NCBI GenBank assembly: GCA_029210815.1
Contig: JARGGB010000032.1
Coordinates: forward strand, 1 to 33,891
Source of the DNA: Candidatus Brevefilum sp.
GTDB taxonomy: Bacteria; Chloroflexota; Anaerolineae; Anaerolineales; Anaerolineaceae
Reading direction: 5' to 3'
DNA: 33,891 nt
The stretch's first letter is position 1. Every line of letters begins with the position of its first letter. Below are positions 1 through 8,299 of the stretch, one piece after another. A model generated the notes under the pieces. The model was given only the letters and a program-made list of their open reading frames with translations. It had not been told where the DNA came from and did not search any database. Position numbers and translations under genes: made by a program.

Positions 1-146
1 GCTTCACTCTCGACCTAGGGTTTGGTTCAGGTCAGGAGACCTGAACCAACAATAGAGATGCAACTTCGAGATTGCTTCACTCTCGACCTAGGGTTTGGTT
101 CAGGTCAGGAGACCTGAACCAACAATAGAGATGCAACTTCGAGATT
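1..146. repeat. two tandem 73-bp repeats with internal palindrome
   Basis: Positions 1–73 and 74–146 are identical by eye. Each unit carries a perfect 12-bp inverted repeat, TTGGTTCAGGTC with loop AGGA and its complement, at 22–49 and 95–122. A third unit begins at 147 (gctt) and then diverges. Because copy 1 starts at the first base of the window, the array may extend upstream. There is no spacer between units, so this is a tandem repeat and not a CRISPR array. Function is unknown. Confidence 0.9.
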
Positions 147-347
147 GCTTTACTTACAAGCCGGCAGCCCCTGCTGCCCGGCACGTCGATGATGCACCCC
201 GACGGTGCTCATCTTGTCGCAATGACAGGACTACAAATTCTCCGGTTCCTGATGCTTAGACAACGAACCAGAATATGTTGAAGTAAAAATATTCCAATTA
301 AACCCGGGCTCTAATTCCTAATTGCCTGATACTTGATTCCTAATTGC
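147..347. repeat. intergenic dispersed-type repeat with hairpins
   Basis: This stretch has no credible gene. It begins with the junction gagattgctt and ends its repeat-like part with tcgcaatgacagga near 215–230, a style common in intergenic repeats of environmental bacteria (recalled, not searched). It contains a GC-rich hairpin: GCCGGCAGC at 160–168 pairs with GCTGCCCGGC at 173–182 with one bulged base. The rest up to the deaminase stop is AT-rich and featureless. Confidence 0.45.
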
Positions 348-1394
<1,047 letters not shown>

Positions 1395-1473
1395 TTATAA
1401 CAGATGATTTGGGGGGCTCATGTTTCCGTTTGGTTCCAGGAGAAGATTTTTGGGGATACCAATTATAAAGAGT

Positions 1474-1512
1474 GTCACGTAGGTCGCTGGCGCGACCATA
1501 CGTGACCTACGT
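1474..1512. repeat. inverted repeat with two competing folds
   Basis: GTCACGTAGGTCGC (1474–1487) pairs with GCGACC plus TACGTGAC (1492–1506, one bulged A at 1498) around loop TGGC. Alternatively ACGTAGGTC (1477–1485) pairs perfectly with GACCTACGT (1504–1512). The two pairings exclude each other. No T-run follows, so it is not a standard intrinsic terminator. It may be a dispersed REP-like element. Confidence 0.7.
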
Positions 1513-1574
1513 TTTATATGACTCCCTCTCCCGAGTTAAAGCTGATATCGTTGGGTCTTGTAGAACCTTTGTCC

Positions 1575-1604
1575 TTGCATTAACCGCAGCCATAACTCTA
1601 TAAT
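1575..1604 (+). promoter_or_regulatory. sigma-70-like promoter of the peroxiredoxin gene
   Basis: TTGCAT at 1575–1580, an 18-bp spacer, and a perfect TATAAT at 1599–1604. The start codon of the peroxiredoxin-like gene lies about 70 bp downstream. Seen by eye only. Confidence 0.5.
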
Positions 1605-1679
1605 AAACAATAATGAGGAATGTCCCCAGGCATTTTTATCTGCAGTAGAAAATTTCATGACACAATTGGAGGAAAACAA

Positions 1680-2153
1680 ATGAGCAATAATCGTATTAAA
1701 GTTGATGAAAGGGCACGGGACTTCACCCTTGAAGATACCCATGGCAAGCCCGTTAGCCTTTCTGAATTTAAAGGCAAGAAAAACCTGTTCCTGGTCTTCA
1801 ACCGGGGTTTTGCCTGACCATTCTGCCGCAGGCACATGGCGCAGTTGCGCCAGGATTATAAAGATTTTGTCGATCGTGATACTGAAGTGATCGCCGTAGG
1901 CCCGGACTCCCAAAAAGCATTTGTGGACTTTTGGGAAGAAAATGAGATTCCTTTCATTGGATTGGCAGACCCGGACCACGAGGTGGCGAAATTGTATGAC
2001 CAGGAGGTCAACCTCCTTAAATTAGGCCGGGTTCCTGCCCAGATGGTCATTGACAAGCAAGGCATTGTCCGCTACATCCATTATTCCAACTCAATGTCTG
2101 ATATCCCTGACAATGTGGACATGCTCAATCTTATCGATGAGATAAACGGCTAA
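1680..2153 (+). CDS. peroxiredoxin-like selenoprotein (UGA-coded Sec46)
   Basis: A 157-codon AhpC/TSA-type thioredoxin-fold protein if the in-frame TGA at 1815–1817 is read as selenocysteine. The upstream part ends NRGFA and the downstream part continues PFCRRHMAQL in the same frame, giving a UxxC motif (U46, C49) where relatives carry CxxC. The downstream half has the usual features: VIAVGPDS, FWEENEIPFIGLADPDHEVAKLY, and GRVPAQMVID containing the cis-Pro. Its likely role is thiol-dependent reduction of peroxides or disulfides in the cytosol. The start ATG 1680 follows GGAGG with seven nt spacing. A hairpin matching bacterial SECIS rules lies just after the UGA. No selA, selB, selC or selD gene is present here, so decoding is inferred. 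The alternative is a nonsense-mutated gene or a sequencing error. Confidence 0.78.
1815..1852 (+). promoter_or_regulatory. UGA codon and candidate bacterial SECIS element
   Basis: TGA at 1815–1817 is followed by the stem TGGCGC (1837–1842) / GCGCCA (1847–1852) with apical loop AGTT (1843–1846). The loop starts after 25 intervening nt, and a G lies in its first two positions. This fits the published general description of bacterial SECIS hairpins bound by SelB (loop about 16–37 nt after UGA, G near the loop start). The hairpin is inside the coding region, as is normal for bacteria. Confidence 0.65.
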
Positions 2154-2200
2154 AACGGCAAATTAGGAACGCTTTTATTGGTGAATTTACAGGTGCAAAA

Positions 2201-2905
2201 ATGAATGAGAACATCCTGATTGTGGGTGCCACCGGGAAAACCGGGCGTATCATCGTCCAAAAAATGTTAGACCGCGGTGACCAACCGCGGGTCTTTGTCA
2301 GGGATCAAGCCCTGGCAGAAAATTTGTTTGGCGGCAATGTCCAGGCGATTATTGGCGATGTGCGGCAAAACGAAAGCCTGTTGCCTGCCATGGATGGGAT
2401 CGATACGGTCATCTCTGCCATCGGTTCCCGCACACCTGTTGGTAAAAACTGCCCCAAACGCGTGGATTACCAGGGCGTTGAAAACATGGTCCAGGCTGCC
2501 GTGGATGCTGGCGTCAGGCGCTTTATTCTGATCTCTTCCATCGCGGTGACAAAACCGGGGCATCCAATGAATTGTTTTGGAAAAGTGCTTGAATACAAAC
2601 TAAAGGGGGAAGATATCCTTAGAAACAGCGGCATGGATTACCTGGTCATCCGTCCCGGGGGCTTGAAAGATACGGCGGGCGGGAAGAAAAGCCTGATCCT
2701 TGACCAGGGCGATCACATCATGGGCACCATCAGTCGTTCTGATGTGGCAGCATTGTGTCTGTTTGCCCTGGACTACCCGGGTGAACTGCGGTTAACCTTT
2801 GAGGCTGTTGAATCCGATGATGAGGGGCCGCAAAATTTAGCGGACTATTTCTCTTCACTTGCCAGGGATGAAACAGGAACCTCCCTTTCAGCGTCTATGC
2901 CTTAA
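2201..2905 (+). CDS. NAD(P)-binding SDR/NmrA-like protein
   Basis: A 234-residue atypical short-chain dehydrogenase of the NAD(P)H-binding (PF13460-like) type. The N terminus has the Rossmann motif GATGKTG at 9–15. Further signs are VISAIGSR after the third strand, VRRFILISSIAV (the serine region of the fold) and YLVIRPGGLKD, typical of this group. Members act as flavin/quinone reductases, epimerase-like enzymes or redox sensors, and the substrate cannot be told here. It starts 47 bp after the peroxiredoxin-like gene on the same strand with a modest AGGTG ribosome-binding site, so the two may be cotranscribed as a redox pair. Its 3' end overlaps that of the convergent metal ATPase gene by 11 bp. 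Confidence 0.8.
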   Translation: MNENILIVGATGKTGRIIVQKMLDRGDQPRVFVRDQALAENLFGGNVQAIIGDVRQNESLLPAMDGIDTVISAIGSRTPVGKNCPKRVDYQGVENMVQAAVDAGVRRFILISSIAVTKPGHPMNCFGKVLEYKLKGEDILRNSGMDYLVIRPGGLKDTAGGKKSLILDQGDHIMGTISRSDVAALCLFALDYPGELRLTFEAVESDDEGPQNLADYFSSLARDETGTSLSASMP

Positions 2906-5069
2906 ACCGGGTCGCCCGAAGTCCGTTCAACGTCACCAGCAGGGACACGCCCATATCAGCAAGCACCGCCAGCCACAAAGGTGCATAACCAAAAATGGCA
3001 ATGACGGCCACCAGCAGTTTGCTCCCTAAACTGAATATGATATTTTGCTTGACCAGGCGATTGGCAAAGCTTGAAAGCTTGATCGCAAAGGGCAGCTTTT
3101 GAATGCCGTCTGCCATCAAAACCACGTCCGCTGTCTCCATTGCCTGGGCGCTGCCGCCCCCCCCCATGGCGATTCCCAGGTCAGCGGAGGCAAGCGCCGG
3201 GGCATCGTTGATTCCGTCGCCGACCATTGCTACGGACCCATATTTTTGGCGCAGCCTTTCAACGGCACCCTGCTTATCGCCCGGCAGGAGATTCGATTGA
3301 ACATCTTCCAAACCGACTTCAGTTCCAACCACACCGGCAACGGTTGCATTATCCCCTGTCAGCATGATGGTGTGCTTGCCCATATCGTTCAGGATCCTCA
3401 CCACCGACAGCGATTCGTCTCGCAAGGTATCCGCCACGGCAATAAAGCCGCGCACCTTTTCACCGTCGCATAAGAGCATAGCTGTTTTCCCCTGTACCTG
3501 GGCATCAGCGACCCAATCATGAACGATGGGAGGAATGTGATGTTCTTCTTCGAAAAGCCTGAGGCTGCCGATGGTCATTTTTTCCCCGTTGATCTCCCCT
3601 TCAAGCCCTAAACCGCCGCGCGTTGTGAGGTTTTTGGCGGGGGGATAAGATTCGGTCACCTCTCGCCACTCGGCTTCGGCTTCAATCGCCTGTGCTAAGG
3701 GGTGGGAACTGTAGCGCTCAAGGGCATAAGCCAGTGCAATTAAATCATCACAGGCTGCACAGCCGCCTTCACCCTCGCAGGAGAGGTCCTTGCACTCGAC
3801 GACTTCAGGTGCGCCCTGTGTCAGGGTGCCTGTTTTGTCAAAAGCAAAAGCTTCAACCTGGGACAATGCCTCGATAAAAATGCCGCCTTTGAACAACACG
3901 CCAGCCTTGACAGCTCTCACCAGGCTCGCCACCATGGTGACGGGGGTCGAGATCACCAGCGCACAGGGGCAGCTGATCACCAACAAGACCAATGCCCGGC
4001 GCAGCCACCCTTGTGAACCATCTGAAGGATTCAAGAATGGCTCGCCAAAAAATAACGGCGGGATGCTGGCGATCAATATCGCCAGTATCACCATGGCAGG
4101 GGTGTAATATTTCGCAAATTTGTCAATGAATTTCTGGCTTTGCGATTGGTGTGACTGGGCTTCGGTCACCATCTCAATAATGCGGTGCAGGGTGCTGTCG
4201 GCAGCCAGGTGGGTGACCTCAAGGATCAAACGACCGTTGCCGTTGACTGTGCCGCTGAAGACATCGTCCCCGACTTCCTTCCAAACCGGGATGCTTTCCC
4301 CGGTAACCGGCGCCTGGTTGATATCGCTCTCCCCTTCAATGACAAGGCCGTCAATGGGGATACGGTCGCCCGGACGCACCAAAATCCGGTCGCCAACGGC
4401 TAATTCTTCTACTGGGACCAGGGTTTCATACCCGTCATCCACCCTGAGTGCGTGGGTTGGTGTCAGGGAGGTCAAGCCCGAAAGGGTGCGTCGAGCACGT
4501 GCATTGGTGAAGCCTTCCAGCGCTTCTGCCAGGTCAAACAATAAGATCAATGCCGCTGCTTCAGCATATTCACCAATCACGACCGCGCCAATCCCGGCGA
4601 TGGTCATCAAAAAATTGATGTTAAATGTATGGTTAATCCACAGGGTCATCAAGCCATTGCGAGCAATTGGCCACCCGGCTAACAGGAGCGCGCTAATTTG
4701 CATCCCGATCACAAGCCATGAAGGTGTGCCCAGTGAATTGAGTATCAGCGAGAGCAGCACGGTGGCACCTGCAATCAAAGCCAGTTGGGTCTCTACTTGC
4801 TGAAGAAGGTATCGCCAGAAGCCTACCAGTGCATTGGGTTCATCCTCGGGTGGGATCGCAGACGACTCGCCATCGTCCACCCCATAACCCAAACTTGAAA
4901 TCAACTTACGCAGTTGTCCTTCATCCACATCGCCGCGCACAGTCAAAATGCCGTCAAAGAAATTAAGCTTCGCTTCTTCAACGGACGCTAAATGGGTTAC
5001 AGAGCCTTCCAGTCCCTTTGCACAATCCACACAATCCAAACCAGTAATCTTAAATTGTTTTTCAACCAT
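2895..5069 (-). CDS. zntA: Zn/Cd/Pb-exporting P1B-type ATPase
   Basis: A 724-residue heavy-metal efflux pump of the inner membrane. The order is an N-terminal HMA domain with a DCVDC metal site (C13, C16), a membrane pair, the actuator with TGES near 256–259, the CPC transport motif at 367–369, the phosphorylation site DKTGT at 411–415, the HP motif at 456–457, and GDGINDAPALASADLGIAMG before the last helices. CPC plus the neighbouring SmtB-type regulator points to Zn/Cd/Pb rather than copper. A cysteine-rich insert (C426, C431, C437, C440) lies between the P and N domains. The gene follows arsR; its ribosome-binding site AGGTGA overlaps the arsR stop region, so the two form an operon probably derepressed by zinc or cadmium. 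Confidence 0.93.
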   Translation of the reverse strand: MVEKQFKITGLDCVDCAKGLEGSVTHLASVEEAKLNFFDGILTVRGDVDEGQLRKLISSLGYGVDDGESSAIPPEDEPNALVGFWRYLLQQVETQLALIAGATVLLSLILNSLGTPSWLVIGMQISALLLAGWPIARNGLMTLWINHTFNINFLMTIAGIGAVVIGEYAEAAALILLFDLAEALEGFTNARARRTLSGLTSLTPTHALRVDDGYETLVPVEELAVGDRILVRPGDRIPIDGLVIEGESDINQAPVTGESIPVWKEVGDDVFSGTVNGNGRLILEVTHLAADSTLHRIIEMVTEAQSHQSQSQKFIDKFAKYYTPAMVILAILIASIPPLFFGEPFLNPSDGSQGWLRRALVLLVISCPCALVISTPVTMVASLVRAVKAGVLFKGGIFIEALSQVEAFAFDKTGTLTQGAPEVVECKDLSCEGEGGCAACDDLIALAYALERYSSHPLAQAIEAEAEWREVTESYPPAKNLTTRGGLGLEGEINGEKMTIGSLRLFEEEHHIPPIVHDWVADAQVQGKTAMLLCDGEKVRGFIAVADTLRDESLSVVRILNDMGKHTIMLTGDNATVAGVVGTEVGLEDVQSNLLPGDKQGAVERLRQKYGSVAMVGDGINDAPALASADLGIAMGGGGSAQAMETADVVLMADGIQKLPFAIKLSSFANRLVKQNIIFSLGSKLLVAVIAIFGYAPLWLAVLADMGVSLLVTLNGLRATRFKA

Positions 5070-5084
5070 TAATATAAATTCACC

Positions 5085-5414
5085 TCAGTCATCCAGGATA
5101 TGCTCAAGGGTTCGCAGTAAGATATCCCGCACGTGATCGTCCGCAAGGGAATAATAAACCTCGCGCCCCTCTTTGTGGTACCGGACGATATCAAGCGCAC
5201 GCAGGATCCGCAATTGATGGGAAACCGCGCTTTGTGAAACGTCCAAATGGTCAGCCAGGTCTCCAACGGCGTGCTCGCCGGTGAACAAGAGGGCGAGGAT
5301 CTGCAAGCGTGTCGGGTCAGATAAGGCTTTAAAGCTCTCTGCCATTTGGATCAGTACTTCCTCTGAAAGGCCGTCTTTATCTATCGCAAATTGGACTTCT
5401 GCTTGCATCATCAT
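5085..5414 (-). CDS. ArsR/SmtB-family zinc-responsive repressor
   Basis: A 109-residue winged-helix metalloregulator that should repress the operon it heads. The recognition region reads DVSQSAVSHQLRILR. The C-terminal helix retains the four ligands of the alpha-5 zinc site of SmtB/CzrA: D92, H94, H105 and D108 (the last is Glu in SmtB), with the same spacing. There is no CxC arsenic-type motif in alpha-3. It is first in the operon with the P1B ATPase, 15 bp upstream of it. An operator-like palindrome covers the expected transcription start. Zn is the most likely inducer, with Cd, Pb or Co possible. Confidence 0.9.
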   Translation of the reverse strand: MMMQAEVQFAIDKDGLSEEVLIQMAESFKALSDPTRLQILALLFTGEHAVGDLADHLDVSQSAVSHQLRILRALDIVRYHKEGREVYYSLADDHVRDILLRTLEHILDD

Positions 5415-5429
5415 TTCTTATCCTTGAAT

Positions 5430-5449
5430 ATATGAGCACTTATTCATAT
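5430..5449 (-). promoter_or_regulatory. SmtB/ArsR-type operator
   Basis: ATATGAGCA–CT–TATTCATAT is an imperfect inverted repeat (7 of 9 paired positions) similar to the 12-2-12 operators of SmtB/ZiaR regulators (ATATGAACA-type half-sites). It lies between the -10 box and the arsR start, over the predicted +1, so a bound repressor would block initiation. Confidence 0.7.
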
Positions 5450-5451
5450 GT

Positions 5452-5479
5452 ATTATAATCGATGATTTCATTTCGTCAA
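5452..5479 (-). promoter_or_regulatory. promoter of arsR–P1B ATPase operon
   Basis: On the minus strand, TTGACG (5479–5474), a 16-bp spacer and a perfect TATAAT (5457–5452) precede the operator and the arsR start at 5414. This is a strong sigma-70-like promoter. Confidence 0.7.
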
Positions 5480-5522
5480 GTTTTTTATTGTATAATTACT
5501 ATGCTGTTGGCGATTAAGTTGA

Positions 5523-5764
5523 TATAATAATGCATGTGCATTAAAGAAGTTTAAAATTATCAGCAAAAATAGGAAAAATGAAAGAAAGCAACGATTCAAG
5601 TTCGATAGATAGTGACAGTTCTTACGGCGATCAACGCCGAAATTTGGGTATTTATAAGATGCGAGAATAACCGGATTCCTCCTTTGCGTTAAAGCGGGAG
5701 CCTGACTCGTATCTGGCTCCCGCTTTTTGTTAAGAACGTCCCATTTTGAAAAGAGGTAAGAAAG
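5523..5764 (+). promoter_or_regulatory. leader RNA / candidate attenuator before the MgtE-like gene
   Basis: An extended -10 (TGA plus TATAAT, with TATAAT at 5523–5528) has no clear -35. The roughly 230-nt leader that follows contains a small hairpin GGCG-atcaa-CGCC near 5626–5638, a possible antiterminator pairing of CTCCTTT (5679–5685) with AAAG..GGAG at 5691–5700, and a strong terminator at 5691–5731 just 34 bp before the start codon. This is the layout of a riboswitch or attenuator. I do not recognise the M-box, yybP-ykoY or other known consensus, so the class is unknown. Confidence 0.45.
5691..5731 (+). terminator. intrinsic terminator upstream of the MgtE-like gene
   Basis: AAAGCGGGAGCC (5691–5702) pairs perfectly over 12 bp with GGCTCCCGCTTT (5715–5726) around a 12-nt loop and runs into a T-tract. 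It lies between a promoter-like site and the gene at 5765, so it probably works as a conditional (attenuating) terminator. Upstream of it no plus-strand gene ends, which argues against a simple end-of-gene terminator. Confidence 0.8.
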
Positions 5765-7024
5765 ATGATTTATTTCAGCCAATTGATCAATCAAAATGTG
5801 TGGGATGGATTTGGAAGTATTGTGGGGAAATTAGAGGACATATTAATTGATGGGACAGAAAAGAAAATGCCGCCCATCGTTGCATTACGCTTAAAAAAGA
5901 ACCCCCTTGGTATTGAATTTATTCCTGCAAACCAAATCGCGAGTCTCTGGCCAAGCATCACACTGAGGGTTGGCGCTGATCGAATTAAGGCGTACACCCC
6001 CACGGGTCATGAACTTCGATTGCTGGACCGTGTCCTGGATCAGCAAATCGTTGATACTGAAGGCAAGCGGTTGGTAAGAGTTAATGACCTGCAAATCGCC
6101 AGGGCAAGAGAGTTGTTTGTTCTGACGGGTGTAGATGTCAGTGGATCAGGTTTACTCAGACGTCTGGGCATGGAAAAAATTGGCCGCGCTGTAGGTAATG
6201 TCATCAATAAAACCTCCGAACCGGTTGTAATCCCCTGGGAATTTGTTGCTTCAATTGAACATGACGACCCTTTACGTTTGAGTGTTTCACAGAATAAATT
6301 GGTTAAAATGCCCCCTGCAGATATTGCAGCCATCGTTGATGAATTGGACCGACACACAAGTGCCGCTATTTTGGAAGGTTTTAATAACGAGGCGCTTGCT
6401 GACACCCTGGAAGAATCCTCACCAGACCTGCAGTTAACCATCCTTTCAAATATGACCCCTCAACGTGCAGCCGATATTCTGGAAGAAATGGACCCGGACG
6501 AAGCAGCCGACCTTTTAGCTGACCTGCCAACTGATACCAGTGAAGAATTACTTGGTTTGATGGAAAAAGATGAAGCTCTCGATCTGCAAACTTTATTGAA
6601 GTATCCGGAGGATACTGCTGGCGGCATCATGACCACAGAATTTTCTTACGTTCCCGATAACATCACCACACATCAAGCGATTGATTTCTTGCGAAATTCT
6701 GAAGACGCCAGTGAAGACGAAGTAATGTACTATGTCCACATCGTTGACAGTCAGGGGAGATTAAAAGGGATTGTTACTTTGCGCGATTTGGTGATGGCAG
6801 ACCCTCAAAGTTCATTAAAACAATGGGAGGAACCGGACGTTATATCTGTTGAACCCCTGACGTCACAAGAAGACGTTGCATATCTCATTGCAAAATATAA
6901 CTTACTCTCAATTCCTGTTGTTAATCCCGAAAGCGAAGAAATGTTAGGGGTTGTCACCATGGATGACGCACTTGATGTTGTCTTACCTACTGCCTGGAAA
7001 AAACGTTTACCACGCTTATTCTAA
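5765..7024 (+). CDS. soluble PRC-barrel / MgtE N-domain / CBS-pair protein
   Basis: A 419-residue protein with two PRC-barrel-like segments (about 1–80 and 85–165; the second ends PVVIPWEFVASIE), an MgtE_N-type helical repeat domain (about 180–275, with DILEEMDPDEAADLLADLP) and a CBS pair (about 280–410, including DTAGGIMTTEF and LLSIPVVN). It has no membrane segment, so the transport domain of MgtE is absent. In MgtE these cytosolic domains sense Mg2+ and gate the pore. Here the protein lies 21 bp upstream of an Nramp-like permease in the same orientation, which suggests it is a detached sensor or gate for that permease. The gene follows a terminator-bearing leader. The domain call is firm; the role is inference. 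Confidence 0.82.
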   Translation: MIYFSQLINQNVWDGFGSIVGKLEDILIDGTEKKMPPIVALRLKKNPLGIEFIPANQIASLWPSITLRVGADRIKAYTPTGHELRLLDRVLDQQIVDTEGKRLVRVNDLQIARARELFVLTGVDVSGSGLLRRLGMEKIGRAVGNVINKTSEPVVIPWEFVASIEHDDPLRLSVSQNKLVKMPPADIAAIVDELDRHTSAAILEGFNNEALADTLEESSPDLQLTILSNMTPQRAADILEEMDPDEAADLLADLPTDTSEELLGLMEKDEALDLQTLLKYPEDTAGGIMTTEFSYVPDNITTHQAIDFLRNSEDASEDEVMYYVHIVDSQGRLKGIVTLRDLVMADPQSSLKQWEEPDVISVEPLTSQEDVAYLIAKYNLLSIPVVNPESEEMLGVVTMDDALDVVLPTAWKKRLPRLF

Positions 7025-7045
7025 GTTCTAAGGGAGCAATTTAAT

Positions 7046-8299
7046 ATGAAAAAAACTAGAGTGCCCGCATGGATTAAACGAATTGGATTTTATTTAACCA
7101 TATTAGGTCCTGGCTTGATCACAGCCAGTGCGGATAACGATGCACCTGGTATCGCAACCTACTCTATGGCTGGTTCAACCTATGGATACCAATTCCTTTC
7201 CATGATCCTGATTGTAACGATTGGTGAAATTGTCATTCAGGAAATGGCTGCCAGGATGGGTGTTGTCACAGGTAAAGGCACTGCCGATTTAATCCGCGAG
7301 CGTTTTGGCGTCAAGGTGACAGCTTTTGCAATGTTCTCATTACTCCTAGGCAATTTGGGCACAACAGTTGCTCAGATTGCTGGTATAGCCGCTGCTTCTG
7401 AATTATTTGGTATCAGTCGATATTTTGCCGCCCCACTTGCTGCGATTCTGGTTAGCCTAGCTGTTTTGAAAGGTTCTTATAAAATTATTGAGAAAGTATT
7501 ATTAGGTCTATCACTTGCCGCATTAAGTTATATCATCACAGTCGTCATGATTGATCCGCCATGGGGGCAGATATTTAGCGAAGTAATTCGGCCCAATTTT
7601 AGTTTTGAGACGGATTTCATTATTGCTATCTTGGCAACAATTGGTACAACAATAACCCCCTGGGGTATTTTTTATATGCAAGCATCTGTTGCAGATAAAG
7701 GCCTATCTATTAAAGATTATAAATACACAAAAATCGATGTGACCTTTGGCGCCGCTTGGGGAAACATTGTCTCTGCATTTATTATCATTGCCACAGCTAC
7801 CACATTGTTTGTTGCCGGTATATCTGTAGAGAGCGCAGAACAGGCAGCTTTGGTTTTGGAGCCGCTGGCGGGCAGCTGGGCAAAAGTGTTGTTCTCAGCA
7901 GGGCTTTTAGGCGCTTCACTTTTAGCAACCTCAGTTCTTCCCCTCTCGACCACTTATGCATTTTGTGAAGCATTTGGCTTTGAGCGCGGCATTAACCGGA
8001 AGTTCAATGAGGCACCAGCATTTTATACGATCTTTTCTGGGATCATAGTTATTAGCGTATTAATCGTATTAATACCTGGCATCCCCCTTTTCCCTATCAT
8101 GTGGCTATCACAGACCCTGAATGCGATACTATTGCCTGTTCTCATTTTCTTGGTCCTCAAACTGGCCAACAACGAACAATTGATGGGAGAATATAGAAAT
8201 AAAAAATTTCAAAATTACCTGGCATACAGCCTGGCAACAATGATCAGTGTGATTTCTATTGTTTTCTTAGTCACCTTACTTTTAGGCATCGGAAATTAA
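7046..8299 (+). CDS. Nramp-superfamily divalent metal (probably Mg) transporter
   Basis: A 417-residue membrane protein with about eleven hydrophobic segments. The first helix reads GPGLITASADNDAPGI (21–36), corresponding to GPGL..DPGN of Nramp. The sixth reads TTITPWGIFYMQ (201–212), corresponding to ATVMPHNLYLHS. Both metal-site motifs are altered: the DPGN order is changed and the metal-binding Met aligns with Thr204. Divergence of this kind is known in Nramp-related magnesium transporters (NRMT), which favour hard ions; assignment to that group is inference. The gene has an AAGGGAG ribosome-binding site nine nt before ATG and is coupled to the PRC–MgtE_N–CBS gene. Manganese or iron uptake remains possible. 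Confidence 0.82.
   Translation: MKKTRVPAWIKRIGFYLTILGPGLITASADNDAPGIATYSMAGSTYGYQFLSMILIVTIGEIVIQEMAARMGVVTGKGTADLIRERFGVKVTAFAMFSLLLGNLGTTVAQIAGIAAASELFGISRYFAAPLAAILVSLAVLKGSYKIIEKVLLGLSLAALSYIITVVMIDPPWGQIFSEVIRPNFSFETDFIIAILATIGTTITPWGIFYMQASVADKGLSIKDYKYTKIDVTFGAAWGNIVSAFIIIATATTLFVAGISVESAEQAALVLEPLAGSWAKVLFSAGLLGASLLATSVLPLSTTYAFCEAFGFERGINRKFNEAPAFYTIFSGIIVISVLIVLIPGIPLFPIMWLSQTLNAILLPVLIFLVLKLANNEQLMGEYRNKKFQNYLAYSLATMISVISIVFLVTLLLGIGN

Noticed and set aside
1-146. CRISPR array
   Set aside because: The units abut directly, with no variable spacers and only two full copies.
1680-1835. Treating the peroxiredoxin-like gene as two separate genes or a plain pseudogene
   Set aside because: The two parts are in one frame, separated by a single UGA at a catalytic Cys position, with a fitting hairpin downstream and no other lesion; selenocysteine read-through explains it better.
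5530-5764. M-box or yybP-ykoY riboswitch
   Set aside because: The gene context fits, but I could not find the conserved core sequences of either class, so only an unassigned leader is reported.
5468-5794. 108-codon minus-strand reading frame upstream of the MgtE-like gene
   Set aside because: It runs antisense through the terminator hairpin and leader, shows no family motif and overlaps the start of a well-supported gene.
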